Of a stretch of DNA of 64,000 nt, positions 52,899 to 64,000 are shown piece after piece (the stretch's first letter is position 1; each line of letters starts with the position of its first letter). Position numbers and translations under genes: made by a program. The DNA is from Paracentrotus lividus (lineage: Eukaryota > Echinodermata > Echinoidea > Camarodonta > Echinidae). Location of the stretch: assembly GCA_940671915.1 (NCBI GenBank), contig CALNVZ010003426.1, positions 29,817,866-29,881,865 on the forward strand. Reading direction: 5' to 3'. Below the pieces are notes generated by a model. That model made no database searches, was not told where the DNA came from, and was given only the letters and a program-made list of their open reading frames with translations.

Positions 52899-53378
52899 TA
52901 AACTGACCAGTCCCCGTCGCGAAGCGACGGGAACTGACGGATGATTAGTTGTGGGGCTGGTATACCCCGAATCTCTCACAAGTAATATATTTTTAAAAAA
53001 ATGATACTCACATTGAATTTATGTAACTTCCAAGAATACAAGAGCAGATAGGTTCTTCCACATATTTATGTTGTCATAACAATGAGTGATTGATATTTGA
53101 AGGAAAAAATCAGTTCCAAACACGTAACTTGTGTTCGTATCGCAGGTACGGTACATGGTGATACAGACCCGCAGTCGCGAGCGCCGTCTGCTAGCAAGCT
53201 AGCTAGGCGGCTAGAGCAGGCGGCTCTAGCGGGCCGTATGCGCTGCTGTTCAAAAGCACAGCGATTTTTTCTACTTCCGGGTCGACCCTTCAAAAAGGTC
53301 ACCAATCAATATTCAACGTAAATGAGCATATCCCTTCTACAGCGCTGTCGCCTTCGGCGCCAGCGCTGTCTATAGTTA
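52899..53378. mobile_element. Hairpin-ended non-autonomous element, copy 2 (9-bp TSD)
   Basis: Flanked by the perfect 9-base duplication CATAGACTC (52890-52898, 53379-53387). The left end is TAAACTGACCAG followed by the hairpin CCCGTCGCGAAGCGACGGG, identical to copy 1; the right end has GCGCTGTCGCCTTCGGCGCC and CTGTCTATAGTTA. An internal ATACTCACATTGAAT is shared with copy 1 at a similar distance from the left end. A GC-rich patch at 53165-53245 is private to this copy. Confidence 0.8.
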
Positions 53379-53506
53379 CATAGACTCCAATGAATCATGT
53401 CAATAGACGTGATAAAAAATGTCAAGATTGAAAAATTAAATCATGCATGCATGTTTGAATTAGAAACAAAACGTGCAGACTGAGTAACGTTAGATGTACT
53501 ATGATG

Positions 53507-53936
53507 GAGGTACCTTAGTCCACGCACTTTGTTTTCAACTGCTAAAAAGTCAAATGATTCAATGTTTTAATACAAAATGATCTAGGCCTATCAAATGTTA
53601 AATATTCCAATTATTTAGGCCCTACAGAGAAAAATACGACAGAAATATTTAGCAAATGCGCAAGCAGAGTCCATTCCGCGACCATGTCAATTTTGCTCTT
53701 GCAAAATTGAACGGTACATTGGTCCTGTCTCAAAAAGGTGTATTATTGATGATTTCATGAAATATGAAATCATAAAAAATACAAGAAACTAATGATTTTC
53801 CTCTCAACTTTTTTGTGATATTTCCGATAGGCTTGTTGTTTTCTCGACTGTTATAGAAATTGAGCGCACATATCACGTCGCATTGCGCGTATTAGAGGGT
53901 GCGTGGACTAATGTACTGCGCGGACTAAGGTACCTC
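53507..53936. mobile_element. MITE with GAGGTACCTTAGTCC ends
   Basis: Inverted ends GAGGTACCTTAGTCCACGCA (left) and GCGCGGACTAAGGTACCTC (right); GTGCGTGGACTAATGTACTG repeats the motif just inside the right end. 430 bases, no ORF. The target duplication is not clear. Confidence 0.65.
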
Positions 53937-54733
53937 TACCATACATTGTTGTAGTCTATGTTGGCAACTTGAGTGTGATTGTGAATGTCATGATGTCCGA
54001 GATTCGTATGTGGTACAGTCATACTTCTAGTAATCTATAACATTTTCATGTTTAGCCTTTTTGGAAAATTGGAAGAGTTAAAATTTAGGGATGTTATCAT
54101 TTTCAGAAAGAAGAAATACATAGGGCCTATTTTATAAGAAGTTTTGTCACCATTGCTATATGGGCCTGCTTGTTTTTATCTTAATTTTAAAGGAAGTTAG
54201 GCCTCTCCTCCCCAATAAAAATTGTCATGGCAATTTTCACTGTCTATTGGATTGCAATTGGAATTGAAGTATAAAATAAATAAGAAATGTCAGGTCAACG
54301 ACATTTCTAGGATGGGGCGGTTTACGCCAAGAATTTTTTTGTTGTTGCTTAATTAAGTTCATGGCATGGACTCCTATACAATTACAGAATTAAAACTAAC
54401 TTGGAAGCTCTTCATTGGAGTTTCTCCATGGATTTCAGATACAATGTAGTCTCCGTTTCATACTCAGGATGTGCCTCAACAGTGATTTTTATAGCTTCTC
54501 GACGGTGTCTTCATTTTCATTTTTACAAGGACATGGTTGTACCCTACTTTGAAGAGATATCCTTGATTGTCATTAATTACCCCCACCCCCACCAACTCCT
54601 GTGTATGTGATGTGAACTACATTGTAGGTGAATTTTATACAATAACGAGAATACTGTCAACCAGGTTTACTGTTATAAAATCACAGAATTTTTTTCTATT
54701 TTTTCAAAAAACAGGATTGTAGTGGTCTGAGGT

Positions 54734-54887
54734 ATGGCTGCTTTGAGAGGTGCTGGTCCCTTTGCTTTTGATACCTGTTCCTATAATTCTGCTGCGAGTG
54801 ATTTCAGTGCTAATTTGGACCCCCTTTCAGATGTGGACCCGAGAAATATTCTTGCCAAACCATTTATTTCAGTTAATAAAATGGAAG
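54734..54887 (+). CDS. PHRF1: PHRF1 coding exon 1
   Basis: Opens MAALRGAGPFAFDTCSYNSA, ends SVNKME with donor AAG|GTAAAG. The ATG sits 20 bases after an acceptor (TTTTCAAAAAACAG). The start is the first in-frame ATG after that acceptor. Confidence 0.75.
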
Positions 54888-57800
54888 GTAAAGCAGAAAT
54901 CAAGCAGCTTCAATATGCCTATTAGTATTACACATAAGTTTTTTTTTTTTTGTTGTCAACACTGGTTTCTTTGATGATGTGTTATTTTAAAATTTATCAT
55001 TGTTTTCTATGTACTCTTTTGACAAATCTTTCCTGTATTAGTGCTTAAAGAATTTTTAAGGAAATATGCATCTAAGATTTAAATTGAGTGATTTAAAGAT
55101 GAGGTTAGAAGTGAAGGGGAATGTTTTTACCAAAGTTCTTACAACATACCCTCTTGTCATTTGCATAAAATATGAAACCATTTCACCTCCATTATCCTCT
55201 TTTGTGTAATAGCTTTTAAGAAGAAAAAAAAAAAAATCTTCAATTGATGAAGGAAAAATATGTTTTCCTCTGTCTGCATGAAAATAAGTTGACCGATGCC
55301 TGGCAATGACAGGTACATTTGTACATACATGTATGGTAGATGATTTCCATGATGTGTTAGTTTCGTTAGTTTACACACTTTTTGTTAATGCTCTGCTGGG
55401 TTTGGAGACACATGGAATCAAAATTTTAATATAGGTTACATTTATCACTCCATTTCTTTTTGAGATGTTCAAGTTGAAATACGTACATGTAGCAATACAG
55501 ACCATCATTGGATGATAAACCACATACATTGTGTTTCTTATTTCAGCTAATAATAATTATGAAAAGGAGGATTTGAAGAATCCTACTGATATTGGAGACA
55601 CACAGAATCCGGAGGATCCTCAGCAAGGTGATGAGGACGATAGTGGAGATGAAGAGGTCTGGGAATCCGTCAGTGAGCTCGCAAGTGATGAAGGTTTGTA
55701 ACATAAAAAATACCAGTCTCTTATAACAAACATATAATTTATGATTCGTGAATAAATTGGGCATTTATATTTCATGAAGTGTAAGACAAGCCTCTTGAGA
55801 TTGAAAACACGGACAGACACAGACACAACTGATGTTATATTTTTTGTTACATCAGATATAGACACATTTCAGTTTGATATTTCATTGGAACTGCAGTTTG
55901 GGTTTACATTTTCAGCAAAATTCCTTTCCTATCATTAACTTGTTTAGCTGTATTAATTTGAAGACCCACTTACTGTACAGTCTGTGTCAAAAAAAAATGG
56001 TACATGTGGAAAACATTTTTTTATAGTGTGAAGATTAATCACAGCCTGCTATTGTTTGGTATTTTCATAAAGCAGGAAGATCAGACTTTCACCTGCAATT
56101 TTTTTTCATCACATTTGGTGTTGTAATTTTTGAAATATGACTAGTTTTCTACAATCAAGAAAAATCCATTTTTCGCACGCCTTCCCATGCCTTTGTGTAT
56201 AGGTTTCGCATAATGGCCATGAAGTGCTCAATTTCGATTTGTTCCTCGTCGCACAGAATTTAGCATAACTTTTGTTTTACGAAAGCAAATTATAAAGAAC
56301 AAAGCGCATTGGCAAGGAAAATCTTTTGGCTTTATTTTGATACCACATACATGTACATACATTATTTAAAAATATTTCACACCTTAATAATTTTTTTCAG
56401 ACTGTACCATTTTTTTGGACACAGACTGTATAAGAGGTTATTTTTTGCAGCGGTTTTATTTTCGGGAATTTCGCGAGTCCATCTTTGCAAAAATTTCCAC
56501 TTCAACATAAGGCTATTTATATTAATGAAATGATCACAAAATGATGATATTATCCACACTTGAATTTCCCAAACTAGTCCAAAATTGCGAAAATATCTGT
56601 ATGTGAAAAAAAATGGCTTATAGTATTCTTCTTTACAACTGTATTTAAATAAAATACTTGTAAACAATCTAGAAAATTACATTAACTTTTATGTCTGTTA
56701 TTGTTGAATTGCCCACTTGTGTTTAATGCCTGTCAGGCTCTGTACATGTATGGATTAATCTAGCCTTCATTGCAAAATATATTTATATTACTGTTGTGTA
56801 CACATTTGTGTCTTTCTGCAGAATATGTTACTGATGATGGTGACGAAGAAGAAGGAGAAGAAGTAGAATTCGAAGAGGAAGAAGATGACGATGACGATGA
56901 TGATGGTTAGTAGATTGGTACATGTAGTATGTAATATGACGCAGATGTCATATTTTTTTCTGGGGGGGGGGGGGGGGTTACATTGCAGTAGACATATTTT
57001 GGAATGAGAAGCTGAATTTCCTGTTTTGCATTCATGACTTTAAAAATAACAAAATGAAAGTCTAGGACTAGTAGAAATGATTTGAGTGCTTATCCCCCAC
57101 CTCAATTACCAATTACCAAAGAAGGTTTGACAGAGTCTACCTTGTTCTATCTTGTTGTTGACAAAGTAAAACTTCCCTCTTACATGTTCTAGCAGCAATT
57201 TATTAGCTTCACCATGTCCTAATCTTCTAATTTCCTTCACTTAATTTAGATGGAGAAGATGATGATGACTCAATGGCTGAGGAGGAGGAGGAGGAGGAAG
57301 AAGAGGATGTGGAAGGAGACATGGGGATAGATGATGCGACAATGTCCAGTGGTGACGAAGGAGGGGAGAAGTGTGCCATTTGTCTGTGTGCTTTCCGTGA
57401 CCAAGAAGTAGGCATGCCCGAGAGCTGTGATCATACATTCTGTTTTGAATGTATCTATGAATGGTCAAAGGTATGATTTTAAACTGTTTTGTAGACCACT
57501 TTATTTTTAAAGTACTTTCTCTTGTGTTTATGCAGAATTGTGAGATTCATTATAGTTAAATACTAAGGATTTATCAAGATTTAATGTTAATTTAATGTTT
57601 TAGACATGTTGAAATGGGTTTATTCTGAAAGATTGTTGTACAAGTATTGTTTAATGGTTTTTGATTGAGGTCATGATCAATGAAAGAACGTGCACATCAC
57701 TATCCAAGATATCAGAATGAGAAACTAACACTATTGACAAACAGCCACTAGACAAAAACAGTTATGCTGGTATGCTCTAAAGGTGACTAACTTTAGTCAC

Positions 57801-60800
57801 CCTTCGAGAATAGGGGCCAAAATATTTGACAAGTATAAACTTAATATTTTTGTCTGTTTTGCAGAATGTAACAACATGCCCTGTTGATCGCAGTGTGTTC
57901 ACACTCATCTTGGTGCGTAATACGATTCATGGTGAGATCGTTAGACAGATGGAGGTCAAAGCTCAAGAGGTTATTAATGAAGACCAAGATCCAACCTACT
58001 GTGAGGTGTGTAATATCAAATTATCATTCCTGGGTTTTCATGCTATTTCTATATATTGCCTCTTTTTTCCCCGCTATCAATAGACATAACCCATGTTTGA
58101 CAATGGGTGAATAGCAGGTACTCTATATTTATAGCCAATATGTTTGTTAAGATAATTTAATGACTTTCAAATAGCAGGGAAATTGGTGAGGACAAAATTT
58201 TGTGGTTTTGGTTATGTTTTTGTTACTTTAAAGTAGCTTTACATGGAAATAGAAATTTGTGTGCTTACTGACTCACAGAATTTGCTAAAATCAAACCCCC
58301 ACAAACATGAATACTTTGACAGTACTTGCTTTTTAAAATTCCACTGGGGTAAAGAACATACATCATGTTTTAGAGTCAATTTGTGTACCTTACTTATTTA
58401 AAGTTTTAAGCTTTGTGAACAGCAATATTTGATTGATTGATTACAAAACATCAAGACCTACAAACACTTTTTTTTTAATTTTCACATTAACTTTTCTGCC
58501 ATGTAGAATGATGATTTCCTTCACAATTAATTTATGTGCCCAGTTGTCACCATCATTTTAAACTGTACCCCATGTACTCATTTCCATGTAGGTTTGTGGC
58601 GAGTGTGACAGAGAGGATCGTCTATTGCTGTGTGACGAGTGCGATGCTGGTTACCACTGTGAGTGCCTCACCCCACCTCTTGTTGACATCCCCATAGAAG
58701 AATGGTACTGCCCAAACTGTGCAACTGCCAACCACGATGGTAAGTTTATACCTTCATGATATTTCCTCTTTTTATGCCTCCACTATCTAACTTGCTGGAG
58801 TCATGCTGTCTGTTTGTCCATCTTGCATTCTGGTTATCTCAAAAACCATTCAGTATGATTCACCACATGAAAGAGGATCTGATAAGATTTGGGAAGAATT
58901 CTGTCAAAGATCCTAAGGGTCACAGGTTCAAAGGATAGAGGCATGTAAGATTAACTTTTGCAAATCATGGAATATGACTGCGTGCCATTAATTGAATTGA
59001 ATTTGAATTGAATTTATTTCCACATTCATTAAAAACATATATAAAGCAATTAACAAACAATACAGCATATATACAAAGAAATTTACAAAGAAATTAATCG
59101 GTAATGTTGGTGGATCATAAAAAGTTTTTTAAAAACTTATACACATGATCCCAATACACATAATACTACTGATCTGGAAAAGGAAGTTTTACCATAATTG
59201 GCTCGATAATCCAGTCTCTTTCTTGTATTATGATTATGAAAGCTTTCGTTTTTTCGAAAAATTGAATAAAAACTTTGGTAATAGATTCTTGTTGTACAAA
59301 AACATAAAGATACCTAGATTATAGTTATGAAGTTGTACACAGTAAGAATAAGAAGTTTCTTGAAGAGAGGCGTTGAATGACTTCGAAAATCAGAAGTTGT
59401 AATTATTCTTACTATTCTTTTTTGCAATTTCAATAAACTCTCAAGAAGATATTTGCTACTTGACCCCCACAAGATTATTCCGTAATTCAGGTTTGGCAAA
59501 ATTAATGCATTATACAACATTAATAATTATTTTGAGGTACAAATTCTCTTAATCTATTTAGGACACCAATAATATTTAGACATTTGATTGATATTTTTTA
59601 ACATGACTTTTCCACTTTATATCCATCTATATTAAGACCAAGAAAATATTACAGTTTTTACATGTCAACTTGTTTGCTATCAATATAACTCTTAATATCA
59701 TTTATAAAAATATTCATATTACCAAATATCAATAGTGGGTTTTTTTGTATGTTCCAATACCAATTTATTAGCTTTAAACCACTTATTAAATTTGACAATT
59801 CAATATTCATGGTACGTTTAATTGTGTATATTTATTGTTTTTTAAAAAATATTCGTATCATCAGCAAATAATATAAGTTTAGAAATCGGAACAAGAATGC
59901 AAATCATTGATATATACCAGAAAGGAGCGGGCCCAGAATTGACCCTTGTGGACCCCGCATGTTATAGTCTTCATATTTGATGATTTTGAGTTGAACACTG
60001 TAAATTGTTTACGATCGTTAAGATAACTTTGCATTAATTTCAAAGGGGTTCTAATACCATAATATTGAAGTTTATTGTAGGAGTATGTTATGATCGATAC
60101 AATCGAATGCTTTTTAAGATCCAGGAACACACCCATTACAGCTTCCTTATATTCAAATGCTTCGTTTATATTGAAATAAAAATTGAATTAATGCATGAAT
60201 AGTGGAATGTTTTTCACGAAAACCAAACTGTTTATCAGAATATAATATGATATTTCTCCAAGTATTTACCAAATCTAACAATATAAACATTTTTTCAAGT
60301 ATTTTCGTAAAACAAGATAATAGAGAGATAGGTCTATAATTGGAAAAACATCTTTAGGACCACTTTTATAAACTGGTATTACTTTATGAATCTTACAACT
60401 CTTCGGTATTACACCTTTGATTAAACAGACATTGAATATAAAACACAAAGGCTTAGATAAAAAATGAATAGATTTTCTTGATTATAATATTTTCGAAAGA
60501 GTCATAGCCAGGTGCCTTGCCATTTTTCATGGATAGACAATATCTATAATTTCCTTTTCTGTGATAGGTTTCAAAAACATGGAATGAGAAAATGAACCTT
60601 TTAGATAGGAGAAATATTCATTATCATCAAAACCATACTTTTGCTAGATTCTGACCAATATTTATAAAATAGGTTATTGAAAGATTCAGCAATCAATGTA
60701 GGATCGATAATAGATACACCATTTGTGATTAAAATTTGGAATATTTTCAGATCCAGATTTTGAATTTCTGTTATAATGTTATTGATTACTTTCCAAGTTT

Positions 60801-62544
60801 TGTTCATATTCCTTCACACTTTGAATTTATCAGCAAAATAGTCTTTTTGACTTTCTTATTGCATACACTATATCTATTTTTGAACGACTTATAAGTAGCA
60901 AGATGATTTGAGTTGGATTTTTACATACCTTCTATATAATTTATTTTCTTTCTAAACATCTTCTTCAGATCATTATCAAACCAAAGGTTCCTTCTAAACT
61001 GTACTCTTGATTTTAATGGAAACAAATCATATATAAATCCATGATTACAGAAATGAACTTGTCATACAAAAGATCAGGGTCATATTGAAGGTTTTACAGT
61101 GGTATGTTCAAAGTTATAAACACTTCCAGCAACTTCCGCAATAAATTTACTTATGTTTTCTTCATTTATTTGTCTTTTGTTTGATGTTTACATATTTTTT
61201 CTCATTTTCAAAAGGAAAGTCAAGAAGGGAAAAGATTGAAATGATCTGAAATGTCAGCTATGATAGTACCTGAGAGTATATGGGATAATTGGACTAGAGT
61301 TTGAGAAAATATTATCTATCAATGTTGCTGTTGACTGAGTAATTCTGGTAGGATGATTAATTAAAGGATTAAACGAAAATGATGACAACAATCTGAAAAT
61401 CATTTACATAGTTAAAAACTTCATTTTATTGAGATCAATGTTAAAATCCCCTAGCAGTATAACTTCCTTGCGTTCATGATAATACTCTCTAAAAGTTGTC
61501 TCAAAAGTGAATTAAAATCTTTGGGGATTTATCTGGAGGCCTGTATAATACACCGATTAATATGTTTTTAAAGGCTTTGGAATTTCTATGAAAATACATT
61601 CACATGTGTTACCAAAGAGATTTAAGTCGGGCTAAGTATATACTTGACGTTTTTATAACACATAAACCAACACTCCGCCTCTCTTTCCTTTCTTGAGAAC
61701 CAATAAATATATAGTCATTAAAAAATTACTCGGAGCAGATTCATCATTCACCAAGTTTCAGACAATGCAATAATTTAAAAGTACAGTTTATTGAATTTAA
61801 CAAAAATTGAATTTCATCACAATTTCTTAAAAGGCTCCTGCAGTTAAAATGTATTACTGATAATGAATCGTTAGAATATGAAAGTAACTCTGATTGAGCC
61901 TATCTATCGAGAAATTAAAACCTTCATCATCCAAGTAATTACAATGAGTCTTACATGAGTATTTAATGCTGTAAAACATAGAAGTACCCATTTGTACATC
62001 AAAATGTACAAACAAAATACAATTTCTTAAGAATATACATTATTTGTGCTTTTTGATCTTTAAAACTACAATAATTTAAAGAACAAAATATGTCTATAGA
62101 ACAAAAGAAACGAATGAGTCGAATTTTATTGATGAATATCATAATAAGACATCAGGAATCAGATACCATTGAGATTTAGTGCAAGAAATGCTTGCTCGTG
62201 TATAAACATACATGTATTAGAAGATAAAAAGTTGCACTTTCACATTTGAAATTATCGGATCACAGTATATGATACAACTCTGTTGTAACTTTATATATAT
62301 TTCATTACTTACATTTAGTACTGAACGCTGCCTTCGTAGAACTTGAAAATAACCTTAAAATGTGTTTCCTCTACTTATGTACGTAGATGTGAGTAGTGAG
62401 GAGGAGTATATGGCTGATCTACGCCGTCCTCTGAGACGAGTCAGGGAGTATGCCCGTGCCATTGCCAGGACACAGGTAGCTGAGAGGGTCCTGTCTAGAG
62501 TTCGTCAAGCGAGGGAGCTAAGACGTATTGATGAGGAGGAGCAG
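54734..62544 (+). CDS. PHRF1: PHD and RING finger domain protein 1, N-terminal part (7 exons, continues off the window)
   Basis: Coding exons 54734-54887, 55547-55693, 56822-56905, 57250-57470, 57865-58005, 58592-58739 and 62387-62544 join in phase into 351 residues. A short N-terminus leads into a long Asp/Glu-rich tract (about 70-155), then a RING finger (about 170-211) EKCAICLCAFRDQEVG...CDHTFCFECIYEW...TCPVDR and a PHD finger (about 251-296) VCGECDREDRLLLCDECDAG...EWYCPNC. Human PHRF1 has CPICLNTFRDQAVG...CPVDR and VCGRSDREDRLLLCDGCDAG in the same order, then an Arg-rich AIARTRQSERV stretch matched here by AIARTQVAERV. Family knowledge: PHRF1 is a nuclear ubiquitin ligase reading histone H3 through its PHD finger, linked to genome stability and TGF-beta signalling; the C-terminal part interacting with RNA polymerase II would be off the right edge. 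Confidence 0.93.
55547..55693 (+). CDS. PHRF1: PHRF1 coding exon 2
   Basis: Acidic: GDEDDSGDEEVWESVSELAS then DEG. Acceptor CTTATTTCAG, donor GAAG|GTTTGT. Phase fits both neighbours. Confidence 0.8.
55978..56428. mobile_element. TA-flanked MITE in PHRF1 intron 2
   Basis: Inverted ends CAGTCTGTGTC(A/C)AAAAAAATGG and the complement, flanked by TA (55976-55977, 56429-56430). 451 bases, no ORF. CAGT starts and TA duplication suit Tc1/mariner. Confidence 0.75.
56440..56610. repeat. Diverged dispersed repeat, relative of 17985-18150
   Basis: TTTCGCGAGTCCATCTTTGC, CACTTCAACATAAGGC, CTATTTATATTAATG and TATCCACACTTG follow the same order as in NCAPH2 intron 7. Confidence 0.35.
56822..56905 (+). CDS. 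PHRF1: PHRF1 coding exon 3 (acidic run)
   Basis: Almost entirely Asp/Glu: VTDDGDEEEGEEVEF then EEEED and seven D. Acceptor TCTTTCTGCAG, donor GATG|GTTAGT. Confidence 0.8.
57250..57470 (+). CDS. PHRF1: PHRF1 coding exon 4 (acidic tract and RING finger)
   Basis: Ends the acidic tract with nine consecutive Glu, then carries RING ligands Cys in EKCAICLCAF, Cys/His in CDHTFCFECI and the EWSK that precedes the last pair. Acceptor TTAATTTAG, donor AAAG|GTATGA. Confidence 0.93.
57865..58005 (+). CDS. PHRF1: PHRF1 coding exon 5 (end of RING, linker)
   Basis: NVTTCPVDRSVFTLILVRN completes the RING with CPVD (Asp in place of the last Cys, as in human PHRF1). It ends DPTYCE, the first PHD ligand, matching human DPTFCE. 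Acceptor GTTTTGCAG, donor GAG|GTGTGT. Confidence 0.93.
58592..58739 (+). CDS. PHRF1: PHRF1 coding exon 6 (PHD finger)
   Basis: CGECDREDRLLLCDECDAGY then HCECLTPPLVDIPIEEWYCP and NC give the Cys4-His-Cys3 PHD pattern. Acceptor TTCCATGTAG, donor GATG|GTAAGT. Confidence 0.95.
58985..61990 (-). mobile_element. Decayed CR1/L2-type LINE in PHRF1 intron 6, antisense
   Basis: Read on the minus strand: an endonuclease-like FNCRSLLRNCDEIQFLLNSI near 61800, RT pieces GVFLDLKKHSIV and ITCGVHKGQFWARSFLVYIN near 60130-59900, the catalytic LFADDT near 59870, and LYNALILPNLNYGIILWGSS then LQKRIVRII near 59520-59400. The 3' end is AAATAAATTCAATTCAAATT near 59000. Several frame breaks and stops make it inactive. 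It explains the 3.6-kb intron. Confidence 0.85.
62387..62544 (+). CDS. PHRF1: PHRF1 coding exon 7 (Arg-rich segment)
   Basis: DVSSEEEYMADLRRPLRRVR then EYARAIARTQVAERVLSRVR, matching human VSEEEVSLLLADV and AIARTRQSERVRATV. Acceptor TATGTACGTAG, donor CAG|GTGAGA; phase 0 out. The next exon is not in the window. Confidence 0.9.
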
Positions 62545-62863
62545 GTGAGATTTTTTTTCGTAATTATTGAAATTTATTTTGTTATTTTTATTCTGTCTAC
62601 TCGGGCAAAATTTTCCCATAGAAGTCAAGATAATGGCTCCTTTTAGTATTAGATGAGTTCTTGTTGTTGTAGTTTTTTTAAATTTTTGTAGAGTTTTATT
62701 GTCCTGTATCCACCTTCAAGTTGGCAATCTTTCTCTATCCATATGGTCGCCGAGGTGGTGCATGTTGGGTCAGGAGTTTCCTCAAAAAGTGTAGCATGAT
62801 TCTGAGGGCTCTAGTCTTGTATTCTGGGCACGGTCAAAACGAGCCTTATGTGTAGGGCATTAA

Positions 62864-63080
62864 CCCTAACTAGGCCGGGGTATTTTGGGAGTTGATATGG
62901 CCGGGGGGAGGGGGGAGATCTCGGCTGTTGACCGTGCGATCGCACTGAAAATTGGCATGCATGTTGCCCGTGACCTAATCTACAAAATTGTATAGTTATT
63001 TTTTCATGAAAATTGTTCTTTAATTAATTATGCTAATTGTAATTAATTATGCTAATTTATGCATAATATACGCCTACTGC
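62864..63080. mobile_element. Left part of a TTAA-type element related to 13126-13844
   Basis: Starts CCCTAACTAGGCCGGGG after TTAA (62860-62863). It follows the same order as the NCAPH2 copy: CTCAGCTGT/CTCGGCTGTTGACCG, GCGATCGCA, then ATTAATTATGCTAATT and ATTTATGCATAA. The right end is not found in the window, so this copy is truncated or very diverged. Confidence 0.55.
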
Positions 63081-63249
63081 CCGGAAACGGGTTTGACACA
63101 GAAACTATTAGGAATGAGATACATGTACATACATATCGAAAAAGCTGTTATACATTGTGCAATATTTCCAACTTCATTAAGAGGTTAACAAGCATGTGTG
63201 ATAGACACTGCATGTAATTGGCCGAAATACGCTGATAAGGTCAGATAGT

Positions 63250-63565
63250 TTCCTCCTCCAGCTCCACTCTCAGTGTCATGAGCCTATCGTTGATTGGTGT
63301 TGGATTGACATTCATAAACTCATTTGAGATAGCGAAACAACTCCTGCGGTTTTGTCATCTCCTCCACTCCAGTAAATCGTGTGGCTCGTTCAACAATATT
63401 GCCTGTGCCTGGTCGGCGTACTTCACTCAGAGACATATATCGATGTTAGCTTTTCTAATTGTCGACAGATGATTGCAGTAGCACGTTCAGACGCACTGAA
63501 GTCTTGCTGTCATTAGTTGTGCGAACGTTCCAAGCTCCAAGGATCAGTTTTTTCTTTTGTTTGAG
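63250..63565 (-). mobile_element. RTE-type LINE endonuclease fragment
   Basis: On the minus strand LGAWNVRTTND, SLSEVRRPGTGNIVER, GGDDKTAGV and NEFMNVNPTPINDRLMTLRV follow the order of the APE endonuclease of RTE-type elements (W-N-V-R-T; S-E-V-R; T-A-G-V; N-D-R-L). They lie in different frames with stops between. It sits in the PHRF1 intron after exon 7. Confidence 0.7.
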
Positions 63566-63579
63566 TTGGTCAGTTTGGC

Positions 63580-63722
63580 TGAGTGTGGACTTCGTACATT
63601 TTTATCATTGCCACACGGGATGACGCGTCGCTTCCCCGGACGCAGTAGATTGGATATATGGACTTTGTAGATTTGTCGTCATTGCATATGTGATGACGCG
63701 TCGGTTGCCCGGACGCAGTAGC
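63580..63722. repeat. Two-copy tandem repeat, ~70-base unit
   Basis: GGACTTCGTACATTTTTATC... and GGACTTTGTAGATTTGTCGT... each lead to GATGACGCGTCG(C/G)TT and CCCGGACGCAGTAG, about 72 bases apart. Probably part of the 5' region of the RTE-type element beside it. Confidence 0.6.
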
Positions 63723-64000
63723 TTTATCGATATGCATTATAGAATTCATTTCATAGTTCTGTGAGGCTTGCGCTTTTGATTGTGGCGTCACTCAGCGCAG
63801 TGTGATGCCCTCTTGCAAGATGACCTGTAGCTCGACGGCACAGCGAAGCTGAGACGGTCGCAGAACCACCTTGTTGCACTTCACCTGATCGACTTAGGTG
63901 GCTGTAGGCTCACATACTTGTGTGTATGTATGCCAACCAGAAAATGTAATGTATATGCAAAAAATTCAGGCCAAAGCATTGTCCTTTAGAGGACTGCTAG

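Noticed and set aside
53165-53245. Small RNA or tRNA-like GC-rich hairpin (GCTAGCAAGCTAGCTAGGCG)
   Set aside because: Found only in copy 2 of the hairpin-ended element, with no polymerase III boxes; probably private sequence of that copy.
57778-57802. Short inverted repeat GGTGACTAACTTTAGTCACC
   Set aside because: Too short and isolated to call an element; possibly a chance hairpin or end remnant.

Overview
This is animal nuclear DNA. Its genes are split by long AT-rich introns with GT-AG junctions, their products match deuterostome/vertebrate families, and the DNA between and inside them is packed with small DNA transposons, LINE fragments, tRNA-derived SINEs and microsatellites. Frequent TACATGTACATG and TAGGCCTA strings, plus the repeat types present, suggest a marine deuterostome, most likely an echinoderm such as a sea urchin. 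The species call is an inference. One assembly gap of N lies at 38049-38964.

Three host genes are supported by exon-by-exon reading. (1) TM7SF3, minus strand, first four coding exons (3896 down to 426); the seven-helix part lies off the left edge. (2) NCAPH2 (condensin II subunit H2), minus strand, complete: 14 coding exons from 25337 down to 10481. All reading phases close, giving a 625-residue protein; a noncoding first exon probably lies near 32816-32945. (3) PHRF1 (PHD and RING finger protein 1), plus strand, first seven coding exons 54734-62544, with a probable promoter and noncoding exon near 51517-51641; it continues off the right edge. NCAPH2 and PHRF1 are divergently transcribed, separated by about 18.5 kb of repeats.

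Layout: 1-3.9 kb TM7SF3; 3.9-10.4 kb intergenic, with a 2.17-kb non-autonomous Transib-type element (4659-6825) whose ends read like V(D)J recombination signals; 10.4-25.4 kb NCAPH2, with a TTAA-flanked element, an internally deleted LINE and a motif-rich intron 3; 25.4-32.8 kb a stack of fold-back transposons and a LINE inserted into an older repeat, itself hit by a hairpin-ended element (this stack would be NCAPH2 intron if the distal first exon is right); 33-51.5 kb a repeat zone: about 17 copies of a short GCGAAGC-centred palindrome, a ~26-bp minisatellite present in both orientations, four members of a CATATCAATTCTA-ended family and several large fold-back elements; 51.5-64 kb PHRF1, with TA-flanked MITEs and a decayed LINE in its introns and an RTE-type LINE piece near the right edge.

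The three genes do not form a pathway: one product is a membrane protein, one a chromosome-condensation subunit and one a nuclear RING/PHD protein. The most notable non-gene content is the RSS-like Transib element, a hairpin-ended family with 9-bp target duplications, and the recurrent GCGAAGC/CTTCG mini-hairpin. No retrovirus-like or LTR element was recognised.
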